From Chelativorans intermedius (lineage in GTDB: Bacteria; Pseudomonadota; Alphaproteobacteria; Rhizobiales; Rhizobiaceae), in NCBI RefSeq assembly GCF_025398255.1, contig NZ_JAODNW010000003.1, positions 220,190 to 284,189 of the forward strand: a stretch of 64,000 nucleotides of DNA, read 5' to 3'. Made by a program: the position numbers and the translations under genes. A model generated the notes under the pieces. The model worked only from the letters and a program-made list of their open reading frames with translations. It was not told where the DNA came from and did not search any database. Positions 16,494 through 25,424 of the stretch are shown piece by piece; position 1 is the stretch's first letter; every line of letters starts with the position of its first letter.

Positions 16494-16760
16494 TCAAAAC
16501 CCGTCCTGGATTCTCTGAAAGATCACCGTCGTGAAGGAGGAAATCTGCGCTCCGACGAATGGCCCGGAGAACGCCACGGCAAGCAGGATGGCCACGATCT
16601 TCGGCACGAAGGTCAGCGTGATCTCCTGCACCTGGGTCAGGGCCTGGACAAGCGCGATGCCGACACCCACCACCATGGCGACGATCACCGCCGGGCTGGC
16701 GGCCACAAGCACCGTCCAGATGGCATATTGCACGATGTCGAGGGCGTCGGCCTCATTCAT
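16494..16760 (-). CDS. fliQ: Flagellar export gate protein FliQ
   Basis: An 88-residue two-helix membrane protein of the export gate. The ALVQALTQVQEITLTFVPKI motif at the connection between helices (about residues 38-57) is the FliQ signature, and the preceding segment reads VAASPAVIVAMVVGVGIAL. It begins 2 bp after flgD and ends about 85 bp before flhA, whose own promoter motif lies in the intervening sequence. It is therefore the last gene of the flgE-to-fliQ unit. Confidence 0.93.
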   Translation of the reverse strand: MNEADALDIVQYAIWTVLVAASPAVIVAMVVGVGIALVQALTQVQEITLTFVPKIVAILLAVAFSGPFVGAQISSFTTVIFQRIQDGF

Positions 16761-16762
16761 GG

Positions 16763-17155
16763 TCAGCGGATGACCACGCCGGGTCCGACGACGATCTCCT
16801 CGCCACCTTCCAGCGTGGCCACCACGCCGTCGCTGTAGATCTTTACCTGGGAGACCGTGCCGCTCACCGAGCCATCGGCCGAGGTGATCTCGCGGCCGAC
16901 GAGGCCGCCGGCCTGGGACAGCGAGGCAGCGGCCAGAAGCTGGTCCAGCTTGTCGTTGATTCTCACCGACTGCTCGACCTGCGAAAAGCTTGCAAGCTGC
17001 GCCACATACTCGGTGGAATCCATGGGCGCGGTCGGATCCTGGTTGCGCATCTCGGCGACCAGCAGCCTCAGGAATGCCTGATAGTCCACCGTCTGCGGTG
17101 CAGCGGTGGAGGATGTCTGGTTGCCGGCCGTGCCCGTGACCGTCGAAACGTCCAT
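16763..17155 (-). CDS. flgD: Hook cap protein FlgD, short form
   Basis: Scaffold for hook assembly outside the cell. Residues 20-85 show the conserved FlgD start (DYQAFLRLLVAEMRNQDPTAPMDSTEYVAQLASFSQVEQ). With 130 residues it lacks most of the tudor/Ig-like C-terminal half of enterobacterial FlgD, which has about 230, as is usual in this order. A compact beta segment (GREITSADGSVSGTVSQVKIY) remains. It is followed at 2 bp by fliQ and preceded by flbT. Confidence 0.92.
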   Translation of the reverse strand: MDVSTVTGTAGNQTSSTAAPQTVDYQAFLRLLVAEMRNQDPTAPMDSTEYVAQLASFSQVEQSVRINDKLDQLLAAASLSQAGGLVGREITSADGSVSGTVSQVKIYSDGVVATLEGGEEIVVGPGVVIR

Positions 17156-17166
17156 GCCCGTCTCCT

Positions 17167-17601
17167 CTATTCTGCGACCGCCCTGGAGAGCGCGTCTTCC
17201 CTCGGTCTTCCTGCCGCCAGAATCTCTTCCTCCAGCGGGTAGAGGGCGCGGATCGCCTTCAGCGCATCATAGACGCGGCCCTCGCACACCAGCGTGTCCA
17301 CGTGCTTCAGCCCCGCCAGCACGCGCGCGTTGCGGAACACGCCCAGAAGATTGGCGAGCGTGTCGCGGAAGACCTCGCGCGCCTTCTCCGCGCCCTCGGG
17401 ATCCATCAGCATGATCTGCGCCGCGAAATAGAGCTGGCGCAGCGGCGTGCGCGCGTCCTCCGGTTGCAGTACGTGGTTCTGCAGCAGGAACTGCACGTCG
17501 TTGAGAAATTCCAGCGAGACCTTCCTGTCGACCCTGATGACGGCGCCGTTGACGTAGATCTTCTCTCCCGCCTTGAGCGATATCTTCAGTGTGTTGGTCA
17601 T
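17167..17601 (-). CDS. flbT: Flagellin mRNA regulator FlbT
   Basis: A 144-residue protein of the FlbT family, which in Caulobacter binds the flagellin 5' untranslated region and lowers its stability, while in some rhizobia and Brucella it favours flagellin production. Recognisable family parts are the start [36 protein letters not shown] split over residues 5-40 and [14 protein letters not shown] near 60. The start ATG overlaps the stop of flaF, so the two are translated together. A stable hairpin in the leader of the flagellin gene in this island is a plausible target. Confidence 0.92.
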   Translation of the reverse strand: MTNTLKISLKAGEKIYVNGAVIRVDRKVSLEFLNDVQFLLQNHVLQPEDARTPLRQLYFAAQIMLMDPEGAEKAREVFRDTLANLLGVFRNARVLAGLKHVDTLVCEGRVYDALKAIRALYPLEEEILAAGRPREDALSRAVAE

Positions 17602-17945
17602 TTCAGGCCGTCGCGGATGATCTGCGAGATTTCGATGAGTCCGTCGAAATTCTCGGAGCGCCCCTGGCGGATCGCCTCGCCCTCGCGCAGGAGCCAAAGG
17701 CCGATGGAGATCAGGTTGGCGCGCAGTTCCTTCGGCAGCTCATTGTCCGGGCTGCCCAGATCGCTCAGAAGCGCGGTCCACACCCGGTTCATGAACAGGA
17801 TGGCGTCGATCGCCTCGGGGGAGCCGGCTCCCGCCTCGCGGGCGGCCGTCAGAAGCTCGATGGAGCGCGTCAGCACCTGGCGTTCGCGGTCCTTCGCGTC
17901 GGCCACCGAATCTGTCTGAACCTCGCTGTAGGAAAACTGGTACAT
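17598..17945 (-). CDS. flaF: Flagellar biosynthesis regulator FlaF
   Basis: A small (115 residues) helical protein that works with or against FlbT on flagellin synthesis and secretion in alphaproteobacteria. The start [13 protein letters not shown] and the central [32 protein letters not shown] segment (about residues 53-84) are typical. It lies between flgL and flbT and overlaps flbT by ATGA. The ATG at 17945 was preferred over an upstream alternative because it gives the family N-terminus. Confidence 0.92.
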   Translation of the reverse strand: MYQFSYSEVQTDSVADAKDRERQVLTRSIELLTAAREAGAGSPEAIDAILFMNRVWTALLSDLGSPDNELPKELRANLISIGLWLLREGEAIRQGRSENFDGLIEISQIIRDGLK

Positions 17946-17971
17946 GGTTTCTTGGGTCCCGCCCCCGATCG

Positions 17972-19015
17972 TCACAGATAATTCACGAGGCTGAGCTGCC
18001 GGATGCGGCCGGTCAGCGCATAGGCCGTCTCGATCTGGGTCAGCAGCTCGTTGACCCTCGTCGCTGCCTCATAGGTATCGACCCCTTCGAGATCCCTGAC
18101 CAGCGCGTTGAACAGGTCCCTTTGCGAAGAGATGCGCGTGTTGGCTTCCTCGATGCGCCCCTGGACGAGGCCGACCTCGCTCTGGGTTCGAGCAAGGTCG
18201 GCCACTGCCCCCCCGACGAGCGTGGTGGAGCGCTCGTAGAGCGTTTGCATCGCCTCGTCGCCAAGCGGTATCTGCAGAAGGTCGCTCAGCGCTGCCGTTG
18301 CCATGGCCAGCCTGCGCATACCCCGTTCGTTGGCCGTGGCCGAGGTCTCGGCCGTCTCGTTCAGCGTGATGCGGGTGGTGATCTTCTGGTCGGAGGCATT
18401 GGACCAGGCATCGGTCCAGCCCGTGCCCATGAAGCTTGCCTCCACGACATCCAGAAAGGCGTCCATCTGCGCTGCCGTGATGTTCGCGGCCGCGGGGTCC
18501 GTCTGGGGGAAGCCGAAATGGCTCGCAAACAGCGTGTCGAACTGGGCCTTGTTGGGCGAGGCGGGGTCGGTGAAATCGTTGATCGGCGCCTCGTCGGTGT
18601 TGATGCCGGCGAACAGATACTCGCCGTTCAGGCTGCTGTTGAGAACGCTGGTCATCGACTCCAGTGCGTGGCGAGCGCTGGCGCGGATCACCTGTGTGTC
18701 CGTGTCCCCGGAGGAGGCGGCAGTCAGCGCCTCCAGGACATCCTGGGAAATCCTGCCGAGCTTCTCCAGGGCATCCTGCGTGGCGTCGAGCCGTGCGGTC
18801 GCCAGCCCGTTGGTGGCGGCAAGGTTCTCCAGCCGGGCGATGTCCCGCGTGGCCGAGAAGCTGGTGGCGGCACGCGCGCCGAGCGTAACGCCCGGATCGG
18901 CCAGGCGCCCGGTGCTCATCTCTTCCTGGGCGCGCGAGAGGTCCGCCTGCATGCGCATGAGCTGGTGGCGCAGGGTCTGCGAGAGGCTGAGGGTGGAGAT
19001 GAAGGACGTCTTCAT
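17972..19015 (-). CDS. flgL: Hook-filament junction protein FlgL
   Basis: The second hook-associated protein, 347 residues, joining hook and filament. The N-terminal flagellin-like helix (MKTSFISTLSLSQTLRHQL, then MQADLSRAQEEMSTGRLADPGVTLG) and the C-terminal helix (FNALVRDLEGVDTYEAATRVNELLTQIETAYALTGRI) form the D0/D1 core. The middle part is the variable surface domain. Its start lies 2 bp after the flgK stop, and flaF follows. No frameshift or missing segment is seen. Confidence 0.93.
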   Translation of the reverse strand: MKTSFISTLSLSQTLRHQLMRMQADLSRAQEEMSTGRLADPGVTLGARAATSFSATRDIARLENLAATNGLATARLDATQDALEKLGRISQDVLEALTAASSGDTDTQVIRASARHALESMTSVLNSSLNGEYLFAGINTDEAPINDFTDPASPNKAQFDTLFASHFGFPQTDPAAANITAAQMDAFLDVVEASFMGTGWTDAWSNASDQKITTRITLNETAETSATANERGMRRLAMATAALSDLLQIPLGDEAMQTLYERSTTLVGGAVADLARTQSEVGLVQGRIEEANTRISSQRDLFNALVRDLEGVDTYEAATRVNELLTQIETAYALTGRIRQLSLVNYL

Positions 19016-19017
19016 GG

Positions 19018-20466
19018 TCAGCGCGTGGCCTCCATCAGAGCCGACAGCATCGTGTCGATGGTGGCGATCAGCCGGGCGGACGCCTCATAGGAATTTTCCA
19101 GATCGAGCAGCAGCGACATTTCCTCGTCGATGTTCACGCCGGTGGCATCGGAGAGCACGGTCTGGGTGTGCGTAGCCAGCGCCTCCTTGGTCTGCGCGCC
19201 TCTCGCGGCGTCCTTGCGCAGGCTTTCAAGCCAGCCGATGGATTCGGCGGCGAAGGCGTTGAGGCTCTGCGTGGCCTCCAGCCCGCCTGCCGGGTCGAAG
19301 CTCATCGGCGCGTCGAGCTTGCCCAGATAGGCGTTCAGAAGGTCGGCATAGGAAGCGCCGCCCTCGGTGTTGTGCACATAGCCGGCGCCGTTGGCGCCGC
19401 CGTCGCGCAAGAGATCCGGATCGGCGAGGAAAGACGTGTTGAGCGCGATATTGCCGGCCAGCCCGTGCACCAGCGTGGCCGCCGCCGGCAGGGCCGGCCC
19501 GCCAGGCCAGGTGAAAAGCCCCGCCCGGTCGGCCAGGGTGCCGCTCGGGTCGGTTTCGGCAAAGGCGGTGATGAGGCCGCGCGCCGTCTCGTCGAGCTGG
19601 CGCTGCATCTGCACGGCCACGGTGTCGCGCAGCTGCAGGTTCGCCGCCAGGCTTCCCGCCGCGCTGGTGTTGCCGCCGCTGCCGGCGGCCAGCGGCACGC
19701 CGTCGATGTAGACGGCATTGCCCGTCATGCCGGGGGCATAGGTGCTGTTGGGCGAGAAGGTGACGGTGCGCGCCACAGTCTCGAAGAGGGTCACGCCATC
19801 GCCCGTCACCAGCATCATGTCGTTGTCGCCGCGCGCCACCGACGAAACCGGCACATAGGCCGAAATGTCCTTGAGAAGCGCGTCGCGCCGGTCGAGGGCG
19901 TCGGAGATGTCGCGGCCGGCGCGCGTGCCGGTCACGACCTCATTGTTGGCGGCCTCGAACTCGGCGAGAAGCCGGTTCAGCTCCCCCACCGAGGTGGCGA
20001 TCTCCCGGTCGAGCTCGGCGCGGAAGGACTGCACGGTGGCGGTGCCCTCGTTGAGGGAGCGCACGACCCCGCGCGCGGCCTCCATCACGCTTTGCGCTGC
20101 CGACTGGCTGGAGGGCGTGGCGGCGTAGCTTTGCAGCGCTTCCTGCAATGCCGTCAGGGCGGCAGCCGGCGAGCCGGCATTGTCCACGCCGTTCACCCGC
20201 ACCTGAAGCGTATCCAGACCCTTGGAAAGGACGGACTGGCCGCTCCACTGGGAAAGGGCGGAAAGGTTCTGGCGGAACAGGGCATCGTCGGTCGCCCGCC
20301 GGATGCCGGTGATGCGGGCGCCGTCGCCGGAGCTGGCAAGTGCCGCGGAACGGCGGGCATAGTCCGGATTGGACGCCTCGGAGATGTTGCGCGAAACGAT
20401 GTCGGTCCTGCGCGACGTGTTGAACAGTGCCGACTGGGCCGTACTCAATGCGGACGTAAGCGACAT
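19018..20466 (-). CDS. flgK: Hook-associated protein FlgK
   Basis: The first hook-filament junction protein, 482 residues, on the short side for the family, where the central domain varies. The start has the rod/hook signature ALFNTSRRTDIVSRNISEASNPDYARRSA around residues 12-40. The C-terminus ends with INIDEEMSLLLDLENSYEASARLIATIDTM-like packing helices (about 450-480). Between flgE and flgL, 32 bp and 2 bp away respectively, it follows the canonical order. Secretion is by the type III pathway, so no signal peptide is present. Confidence 0.93.
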   Translation of the reverse strand: MSLTSALSTAQSALFNTSRRTDIVSRNISEASNPDYARRSAALASSGDGARITGIRRATDDALFRQNLSALSQWSGQSVLSKGLDTLQVRVNGVDNAGSPAAALTALQEALQSYAATPSSQSAAQSVMEAARGVVRSLNEGTATVQSFRAELDREIATSVGELNRLLAEFEAANNEVVTGTRAGRDISDALDRRDALLKDISAYVPVSSVARGDNDMMLVTGDGVTLFETVARTVTFSPNSTYAPGMTGNAVYIDGVPLAAGSGGNTSAAGSLAANLQLRDTVAVQMQRQLDETARGLITAFAETDPSGTLADRAGLFTWPGGPALPAAATLVHGLAGNIALNTSFLADPDLLRDGGANGAGYVHNTEGGASYADLLNAYLGKLDAPMSFDPAGGLEATQSLNAFAAESIGWLESLRKDAARGAQTKEALATHTQTVLSDATGVNIDEEMSLLLDLENSYEASARLIATIDTMLSALMEATR

Positions 20467-20498
20467 TGCCTGCCTTCCTGTCCCCTCTTAATGCCTGG

Positions 20499-21647
20499 CT
20501 ACCTCTTCAGGTTGACCAGAACCTCCATGAGCTCCGAGCCGGTCTGGAACACCTTGGAGTTTGCCGTGTAGCTGCGTTGGGACTGGATCATCTCGGTCAG
20601 CTCCTCGGCGATGTCGACATTGGAATTCTCCAGGGCGCCGGAGACCACCTTGCCGACGCCGATCTCCGCGGCATTGCCGTAGAAGATGGGACCGGAATCC
20701 GGGCTTTGGGCGAACACGTTGCCCGACAGCACCTCGAGCTGGTCCGGGCTCGCGACCTTGCCGAACTGGATCTCGTAGAGAGCCACGAAGGAGCCATCCT
20801 CGTATTGCGCGTAGACCGTGCCGTCGGTGTCGATCTGGATCGTATCGATCTCGCTTCCCAGCGTGCCGTTCGTTTCGGCCTGGTCTAGCTGGTATTCGTT
20901 GCCCGTCTGGCTCAGCGAGAAGTCGAGGGCGATCGTCTGGCCCATGGGCAGGTTCGCCGTTCCCGACACCGTGTCGGTCAACGTTCCCGCGGACGCGTTG
21001 AAGCTGGCCGTGCCGAAGGCGTTTCCGTTCACGGTGATGTCCCAGTCGGCTTCGCCCGTGGCGACGTTTTCGCTCACCTTCTCGAAGACGATCTCCATCA
21101 CCTGCGTGTTGCCGGTCTGATCGACATAGGACAGCGAGGTGGTGTGCGTGTGGCCGACATCGGCATCGGCCGGCAGATTGGCCGCGAAGCTGCCCTCGCT
21201 CGACGGCGTGGGCAGGCGGTTCTCGGCCTCGATGCTGATCGGCTCCTCTGCGCCCGTCTGGATATTCTTGCCGATCAAGTAGAAGCCTGCGGCGTTGACA
21301 AGCCGACCGGCCTCGTCGGGGACGAAGGAGCCGGCGCGCGTCAGGAAGTTCTGCCCGTCCGCGTTTTGAACCTTGAAGAAGCCGTCGCCATCAATGGCCA
21401 GGTCGGTGACCGATGTGGTGTATTGCAGAACGCCCTGCGTGGAAATCGAATGGCGCACCGTCGTCGTCACGCCGCCCGAATTGTAGGCGCCGGCCGTGCT
21501 GGGCAGGACAAGGCTGGAAAATTCGGTGCTGGCCCGCTTGTAGCCGTTGGTGCTGGAATTGGCGATGTTGTCGGCGACCGTGGACAGGCGGTTGGCCTGT
21601 CCGTTCATACCGGAGACGCCGGTTTTCATCATGCCGTACAGACTCAT
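20499..21647 (-). CDS. flgE: Flagellar hook protein FlgE
   Basis: Main subunit of the hook, 382 residues. The N-terminal rod/hook motif (SGMNGQANRLSTVADNIANSSTNGYK) is at residues 12-37. The FlgE/F/G body domain includes DLAIDGDGFFKVQNADG near 90, and the C-terminus ends with the assembly helix SNVDIAEELTEMIQSQRSY and TANSKVF. The start was set at ATG 21647; the longer open frame upstream is antisense shadow of the regulator gene. This gene heads the flgE-flgK-flgL-flaF-flbT-flgD-fliQ unit and has its own copy of the shared promoter motif. Confidence 0.95.
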   Translation of the reverse strand: MSLYGMMKTGVSGMNGQANRLSTVADNIANSSTNGYKRASTEFSSLVLPSTAGAYNSGGVTTTVRHSISTQGVLQYTTSVTDLAIDGDGFFKVQNADGQNFLTRAGSFVPDEAGRLVNAAGFYLIGKNIQTGAEEPISIEAENRLPTPSSEGSFAANLPADADVGHTHTTSLSYVDQTGNTQVMEIVFEKVSENVATGEADWDITVNGNAFGTASFNASAGTLTDTVSGTANLPMGQTIALDFSLSQTGNEYQLDQAETNGTLGSEIDTIQIDTDGTVYAQYEDGSFVALYEIQFGKVASPDQLEVLSGNVFAQSPDSGPIFYGNAAEIGVGKVVSGALENSNVDIAEELTEMIQSQRSYTANSKVFQTGSELMEVLVNLKR

Positions 21648-21684
21648 TGCAGGCCCTCGTCGCTTTCTTGTTCCCGAGGGGAGA

Positions 21685-21705
21685 GTAGACGGCGGGACTT
21701 GCGTG
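21685..21705 (-). promoter_or_regulatory. Flagellar promoter motif upstream of flgE
   Basis: Read on the minus strand: CACGCAAG, nine bases, CTAC, with the last element 38 nt before the flgE ATG. The spacing to the start codon equals that seen at fliF and motA. Confidence 0.65.
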
Positions 21706-21736
21706 AAGCTGGCCTGTCGCCGGTTTTTGGCCCCAC

Positions 21737-22408
21737 CTAAACGACCAGCCGATAGCCGAGATAGCGCTTGGATTCGATGGGGTCGAAGCCCAGCCTGGTG
21801 CGCAGCTTCTTGCGAAGCTTGCTGATGTGGCTTTCCACCACGTTCTCCTCGACCTCTTCGTCGAAGATGCCGTAGATGGCGTTGAAGATCTGCGTCTTGG
21901 TCACGCGGGGCGGGGCGTTGCCGGCCAGATATTCCAGGATCCGGCGCTCGCGGCGCGGCAGGGGCAGGGGCTCGCCGTCGATCTCGGGATCGCGCCCGTC
22001 GGCAAAGATGCGCATCGGCCCGACGTCGGTGAAGCTCGGCTCCTGGTGCTGGGCGCGGCGGCTGATGGCGGTGATGCGCGCAAGGATCTCGCGCACATGC
22101 ACAGGCTTGCGCACCACATCGTCGACACCGTATTCGAAAAGCCTGAGCGTGTCTTCCAGCGAGTTCTGCTCGCTCAGCGCGATGACCGGCGCATTGGAGC
22201 GGTCGCGGATGCTGCGCGCCGGCTTCTCGGGCGCCTCGCACTGGCCGAGAAGAAAGGCGCTGACGGCCTTCAAATCGTCTTCAGGCGCCGTTTCCACCCA
22301 TTCCCGGAACTCCCCGGGGCGAAAACCTGCCGTGGCGACCCCCTCCCGACCGAAAAGTGAACTGTACCCCTCGGTTACGAGCTCCCGCTCATCCACCACA
22401 ACAATCAT
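21737..22408 (-). CDS. ftcR: Flagellar transcriptional activator FtcR/Rem (OmpR family, atypical receiver)
   Basis: DNA-binding regulator of class II flagellar genes in Brucella (FtcR) and Sinorhizobium (Rem). The C-terminal OmpR-type winged helix runs from about residue 125 ([23 protein letters not shown]) to the end, with the recognition helix [16 protein letters not shown] near 190. The N-terminal 110 residues follow the receiver fold (VVVDERE, a conserved K in [11 protein letters not shown]). However, the position where the phospho-accepting aspartate should lie reads FLLGQCE, so control by phosphorylation is unlikely. It is monocistronic between flgE and the transglycosylase gene. Sequence upstream (22409-22532) is AT-rich and probably holds its promoter. 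Confidence 0.92.
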   Translation of the reverse strand: MIVVVDERELVTEGYSSLFGREGVATAGFRPGEFREWVETAPEDDLKAVSAFLLGQCEAPEKPARSIRDRSNAPVIALSEQNSLEDTLRLFEYGVDDVVRKPVHVREILARITAISRRAQHQEPSFTDVGPMRIFADGRDPEIDGEPLPLPRRERRILEYLAGNAPPRVTKTQIFNAIYGIFDEEVEENVVESHISKLRKKLRTRLGFDPIESKRYLGYRLVV

Positions 22409-22532
22409 CAGCCCGCCTCCGAATCAGTTGCCTGTCAAGAGGTACCCGCTGATGGGAATCACACACAACCATTATTTTTCGTAACAAATTTTTAGGGATT
22501 CGTGAGCACCGCCGTCCGAATCGCGATTTCAA

Positions 22533-23084
22533 TCAGGAATTGCAGAAAGCACGGGCTTTGGGCGTCCATGCGCCGAAGCCGACAGCCACCATGTTGGTGA
22601 TGACTCTGCACAGATAGCGCTTCTGCGCGGGGTCGTTGTCGGGACCGGCGTGATAGCGCGCCACCGCCATGGACCAGGTGCCGTGCCGGCGTTTGAGCTG
22701 GCTGAGGAAACGGGCGGCATAGTCGACGTTGCGGGCCGGGTTCAGCATTTCGCCGATGCTGCGGAAGTGCTCGCCGTGATAGTGATGATTGATCTGCATG
22801 CAGCCCAGGTCGATGAGCTTCACGCCACGCCCGCGCGCCTCGGAAAAGACGTGCACCGCTTCACTGGCGCTCTTCGCAAACACAGCCTTGCCCTCGATGT
22901 TCAACGCATAGGGCTGCAGGCTGCCTTTCACCCCGGTTTCTGTCAGGCCCACGGCATACAGAATGCCCGGCGGAATGTCGTATCTGTCCGCTGCGCGCAG
23001 GATCTCGGCCTCGCAGGGATTGGCCGCGGCGATCGTTACGGACAGGAGAAGGCTAGATATAGAGACCGCCGCGCGCAGCGCCAT
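22533..23084 (-). CDS. Lytic transglycosylase-like protein of the flagellar operon (SltF-like)
   Basis: A 183-residue secreted protein: signal peptide to about residue 21 (ALRAAVSISSLLLSVTIAAA), then an SLT domain. The probable catalytic glutamate is E49 in AVGLTETG, with the later marks LGCMQINHHYH (93-103) and ARYHAGPD (142-149). It would cut peptidoglycan so that the rod can pass, a job done by SltF in Rhodobacter, where FlgJ also lacks an enzyme domain. It is last in the fliF-fliH-motB-motC-fliK operon and its start lies 32 bp inside fliK. The exact enzyme type is inferred. Confidence 0.8.
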   Translation of the reverse strand: MALRAAVSISSLLLSVTIAAANPCEAEILRAADRYDIPPGILYAVGLTETGVKGSLQPYALNIEGKAVFAKSASEAVHVFSEARGRGVKLIDLGCMQINHHYHGEHFRSIGEMLNPARNVDYAARFLSQLKRRHGTWSMAVARYHAGPDNDPAQKRYLCRVITNMVAVGFGAWTPKARAFCNS

Positions 23085-24291
23085 GGCGTTGCTCCTGCCG
23101 GCCTCCGGCCTCCCGGCGCCCGCTGCCCTTCTCTCCCTGCGCGTCGGCGGCGCCGCCACCGGAGCGCCCTTCGCCGGTGCCCGTTTCAGGGCCGGAATCG
23201 CGTCCGCCGACATGACCGTTCGCCTGGTTGCCTGCGCTGGGGGTTCCGCCCGACGGCGCCTGCTGGACGGTAATGCGGTCCACCTCGTAGCCCAGCGCGC
23301 GCAGTGCCCGCGTCATGGCCTCGCCATCGGCGTTCAGCCGTTGCCGGGCCTCCGCGGTTTCCACCTGAAGTTCAATCGAAAGTTGTCCATCCGAAACCTT
23401 CAGCCTGGCCGTCACCATGCCAAGCTCGGCAGGATGAAGCTGGATCTTGAGCGTATGGACGGGCTCGGTGCCGCGCGCGACGGCGGCCATGGCGCGCGCT
23501 GCTTCGCCGGCGGCGGATGCGAAGGCCGGGCTGGCCTCGAGACCGGAGATCAGCGACGCGCCAGTGCCGCTCATGGCGGATGGCGTGGCACCGGGCGCCG
23601 GCGCCGGCGCCGTGTGCAGGCTGACGATGCGCACCGGCTGCAGCCGGCCGCTTTCGGCGTCCCTGCCGCCGGCATGCCCATCCTGCCGTGCCTCGGTGGC
23701 GTCCGTCATCGCCGGCTGGCCGTGCAGGGGGGCCTTGCCGGCGGGGCCGGGTGGTGCCTCGGCGCCCCGGGCGCGCGGTGCGGAGGGAGCCTCCATTTCA
23801 GGCCGGGCCTTTGGGGTCCGTGCCGTGCCGGCCTCCGGGCCTGGCGCGACAGCCCCTGCCATGTCCGTTCGCGTGGCAGCGGCGATCGGCTCCCGGTGTT
23901 CCGTCGGAACCGGGGCGAAGCCTCCAAGCGCATCCTCTGCCTTCTTTTCGCCCGTGCCGGCGCCGACGGCCTCTCGTTCCTCATCCGGCTCCATCTGCAC
24001 GGGGCGCATCGCGCGCGGCTGCGCCTCCTGCGCGCTGACAGACGCCCTGCTCCCGGCCATCGCCGGGCCGGCATCGCCTTGCAGGGCGGCGGAAAGGCGG
24101 CCGATGAGCGCGGCGAGACGCAACGGCCGTTCGCCCGTCTCGCCGGGCGGTTGCTGTCTGCCTGCCGGCCCTGCGTCCTCCTCCAGGGCGCGGCTGAAGC
24201 CCGGCATCTGGCCCGGGGTCTCCTTTCCGCGCGGGCTGCCCTGTGTGCGGGGCAGGGCCATGGATCTTGCCGTTCCCACCGCTTCCGTCAT
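23053..24291 (-). CDS. fliK: Hook-length control protein FliK (MotD type)
   Basis: Molecular ruler for hook length, called MotD in Sinorhizobium before its role was known. The 412-residue protein is mostly low-complexity, rich in A, P, G and R. The conserved C-terminal domain stands out at about 295-365 (TLKIQLHPAELGMVTARLKV, LSIELQVETAEARQRLNAD, LRALGYEVDRITV) and corresponds to the substrate-specificity switch. The start overlaps the motC stop by ATGA. The long disordered N-terminal part is expected for a ruler. Poor conservation outside the switch domain limits comparison. Confidence 0.88.
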   Translation of the reverse strand: MTEAVGTARSMALPRTQGSPRGKETPGQMPGFSRALEEDAGPAGRQQPPGETGERPLRLAALIGRLSAALQGDAGPAMAGSRASVSAQEAQPRAMRPVQMEPDEEREAVGAGTGEKKAEDALGGFAPVPTEHREPIAAATRTDMAGAVAPGPEAGTARTPKARPEMEAPSAPRARGAEAPPGPAGKAPLHGQPAMTDATEARQDGHAGGRDAESGRLQPVRIVSLHTAPAPAPGATPSAMSGTGASLISGLEASPAFASAAGEAARAMAAVARGTEPVHTLKIQLHPAELGMVTARLKVSDGQLSIELQVETAEARQRLNADGEAMTRALRALGYEVDRITVQQAPSGGTPSAGNQANGHVGGRDSGPETGTGEGRSGGGAADAQGEKGSGRREAGGRQEQRHGAARGGLYI

Positions 24292-25424
24292 GGTGTTTCC
24301 TCCCGCAGCAGGGCGTCGATGGCCGCGAGCTTCTCTCGCGTCTCGGCCAGGAAAAGGGCGCCGTCCTCGTCTATCGTTGCATCCTGAGCGGCCTCGGGGG
24401 ACGGGGGTGCCACCACTTCTTCGGCGATTTCGGTGGCCGCGCGCAGAAGCCGCCGGTCGCCCGGGGAGAGACGCTGCGCGTCGATCTCCTTCAGCGTCTT
24501 GAGCACCTTCTCCGCGTTTTCGCCGGTCACGGCGGCGAGATTGGCATAAAGCACGGCGCGCGGGTCGCGCTCGTCTCCCTGTTCGACGGCGTGCTTGCGC
24601 GCATTGCGCGAAGCGAAGGCGAGCAGGCGTTCATGGCCTTCTATGGCGCTTTGGCGGGCGATGCGCAGATAGATGGTTCGCGCCTGCTCGGGCGTCATTC
24701 CGGCAACGACCTCCTCGACAAGCCCCAGATCCACCTCTGCCTGCAGGGCAATGACGGCGGAGACGAAGCTCTCCGCAAACTGGCTTGCATAGGGCGAGCG
24801 CAGAAAGCGGCGGACATATTGCCGGGAGGCCAGGGCAAAACGCTGCACGTCGTGCGCGCTGGCGCTGAGCGTGATGGAGCGGCGAAGGGCCGCCTCCTCG
24901 ATCAGCGTGCCGGGGCTCAGAAGCCGCGCCTTGTCGAACAGCCGCAGCGCGCCGACGGGGTCTTCCTGGCTCAGCAGCGCCCCCATCATCAGCGCCAACG
25001 GTGCGGCGAGCGTGTCCTCCGTCGCCAGCGGATCGAAGCCCTCCAGCATGGCGCGCGCGCCGGCGAAATCGCCGCGGGCATAGCGCACGATGCCTTCGCT
25101 GAGCATCCTTTCGCGCTCACCGAGCGCCAGGCGCCCGACAATGGACTCCAGCGTGGCGGGATTGCCGCCACTGGCGCCATAGACCAGGAGGGCGCGAATG
25201 TTGCGCGGATCCTCGAAGACCGCCGGATCGGTGGCGCGCAGCCGCTCGTCGATGACGCCAAGCAGCCTGCGCTGCATGGGAAGGGCGGCATGGTCGCCAT
25301 CGGCGATCCTGTCCTGCAGGCGGTGCAGCGAGCGTACCATCTGATAGGGCTGCATGCCCTCCGCGCCCGCCGGCAGGGACAGGCCGACCATCAGCGCGAT
25401 GCCGGCGACGACAGGCCACCTCAT
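24288..25424 (-). CDS. motC: Periplasmic motor protein MotC
   Basis: A 378-residue protein specific to rhizobial flagella. MotC is exported to the periplasm and binds the periplasmic part of MotB to control motor speed. A signal peptide occupies residues 1-22 (MRWPVVAGIALMVGLSLPAGAEG). The mature part begins PYQMVRSLHRLQDRIADGDHAALPMQR and is mainly helical repeats, with QARTIYLRIARQSAIEGHERLLAFASRNA in the second half. It overlaps motB upstream and fliK downstream by ATGA-type junctions. The folding helper MotE is encoded at 32111-32617. Confidence 0.92.
   Translation of the reverse strand: MRWPVVAGIALMVGLSLPAGAEGMQPYQMVRSLHRLQDRIADGDHAALPMQRRLLGVIDERLRATDPAVFEDPRNIRALLVYGASGGNPATLESIVGRLALGERERMLSEGIVRYARGDFAGARAMLEGFDPLATEDTLAAPLALMMGALLSQEDPVGALRLFDKARLLSPGTLIEEAALRRSITLSASAHDVQRFALASRQYVRRFLRSPYASQFAESFVSAVIALQAEVDLGLVEEVVAGMTPEQARTIYLRIARQSAIEGHERLLAFASRNARKHAVEQGDERDPRAVLYANLAAVTGENAEKVLKTLKEIDAQRLSPGDRRLLRAATEIAEEVVAPPSPEAAQDATIDEDGALFLAETREKLAAIDALLREETP

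Noticed and set aside
13160..16534. Open frame of 1124 codons on the plus strand opposite fliJ, fliR and flhA
   Set aside because: It is the antisense shadow of clearly conserved flagellar genes, with histidine/arginine/glycine-rich low-complexity translation produced by GC-rich codon bias.
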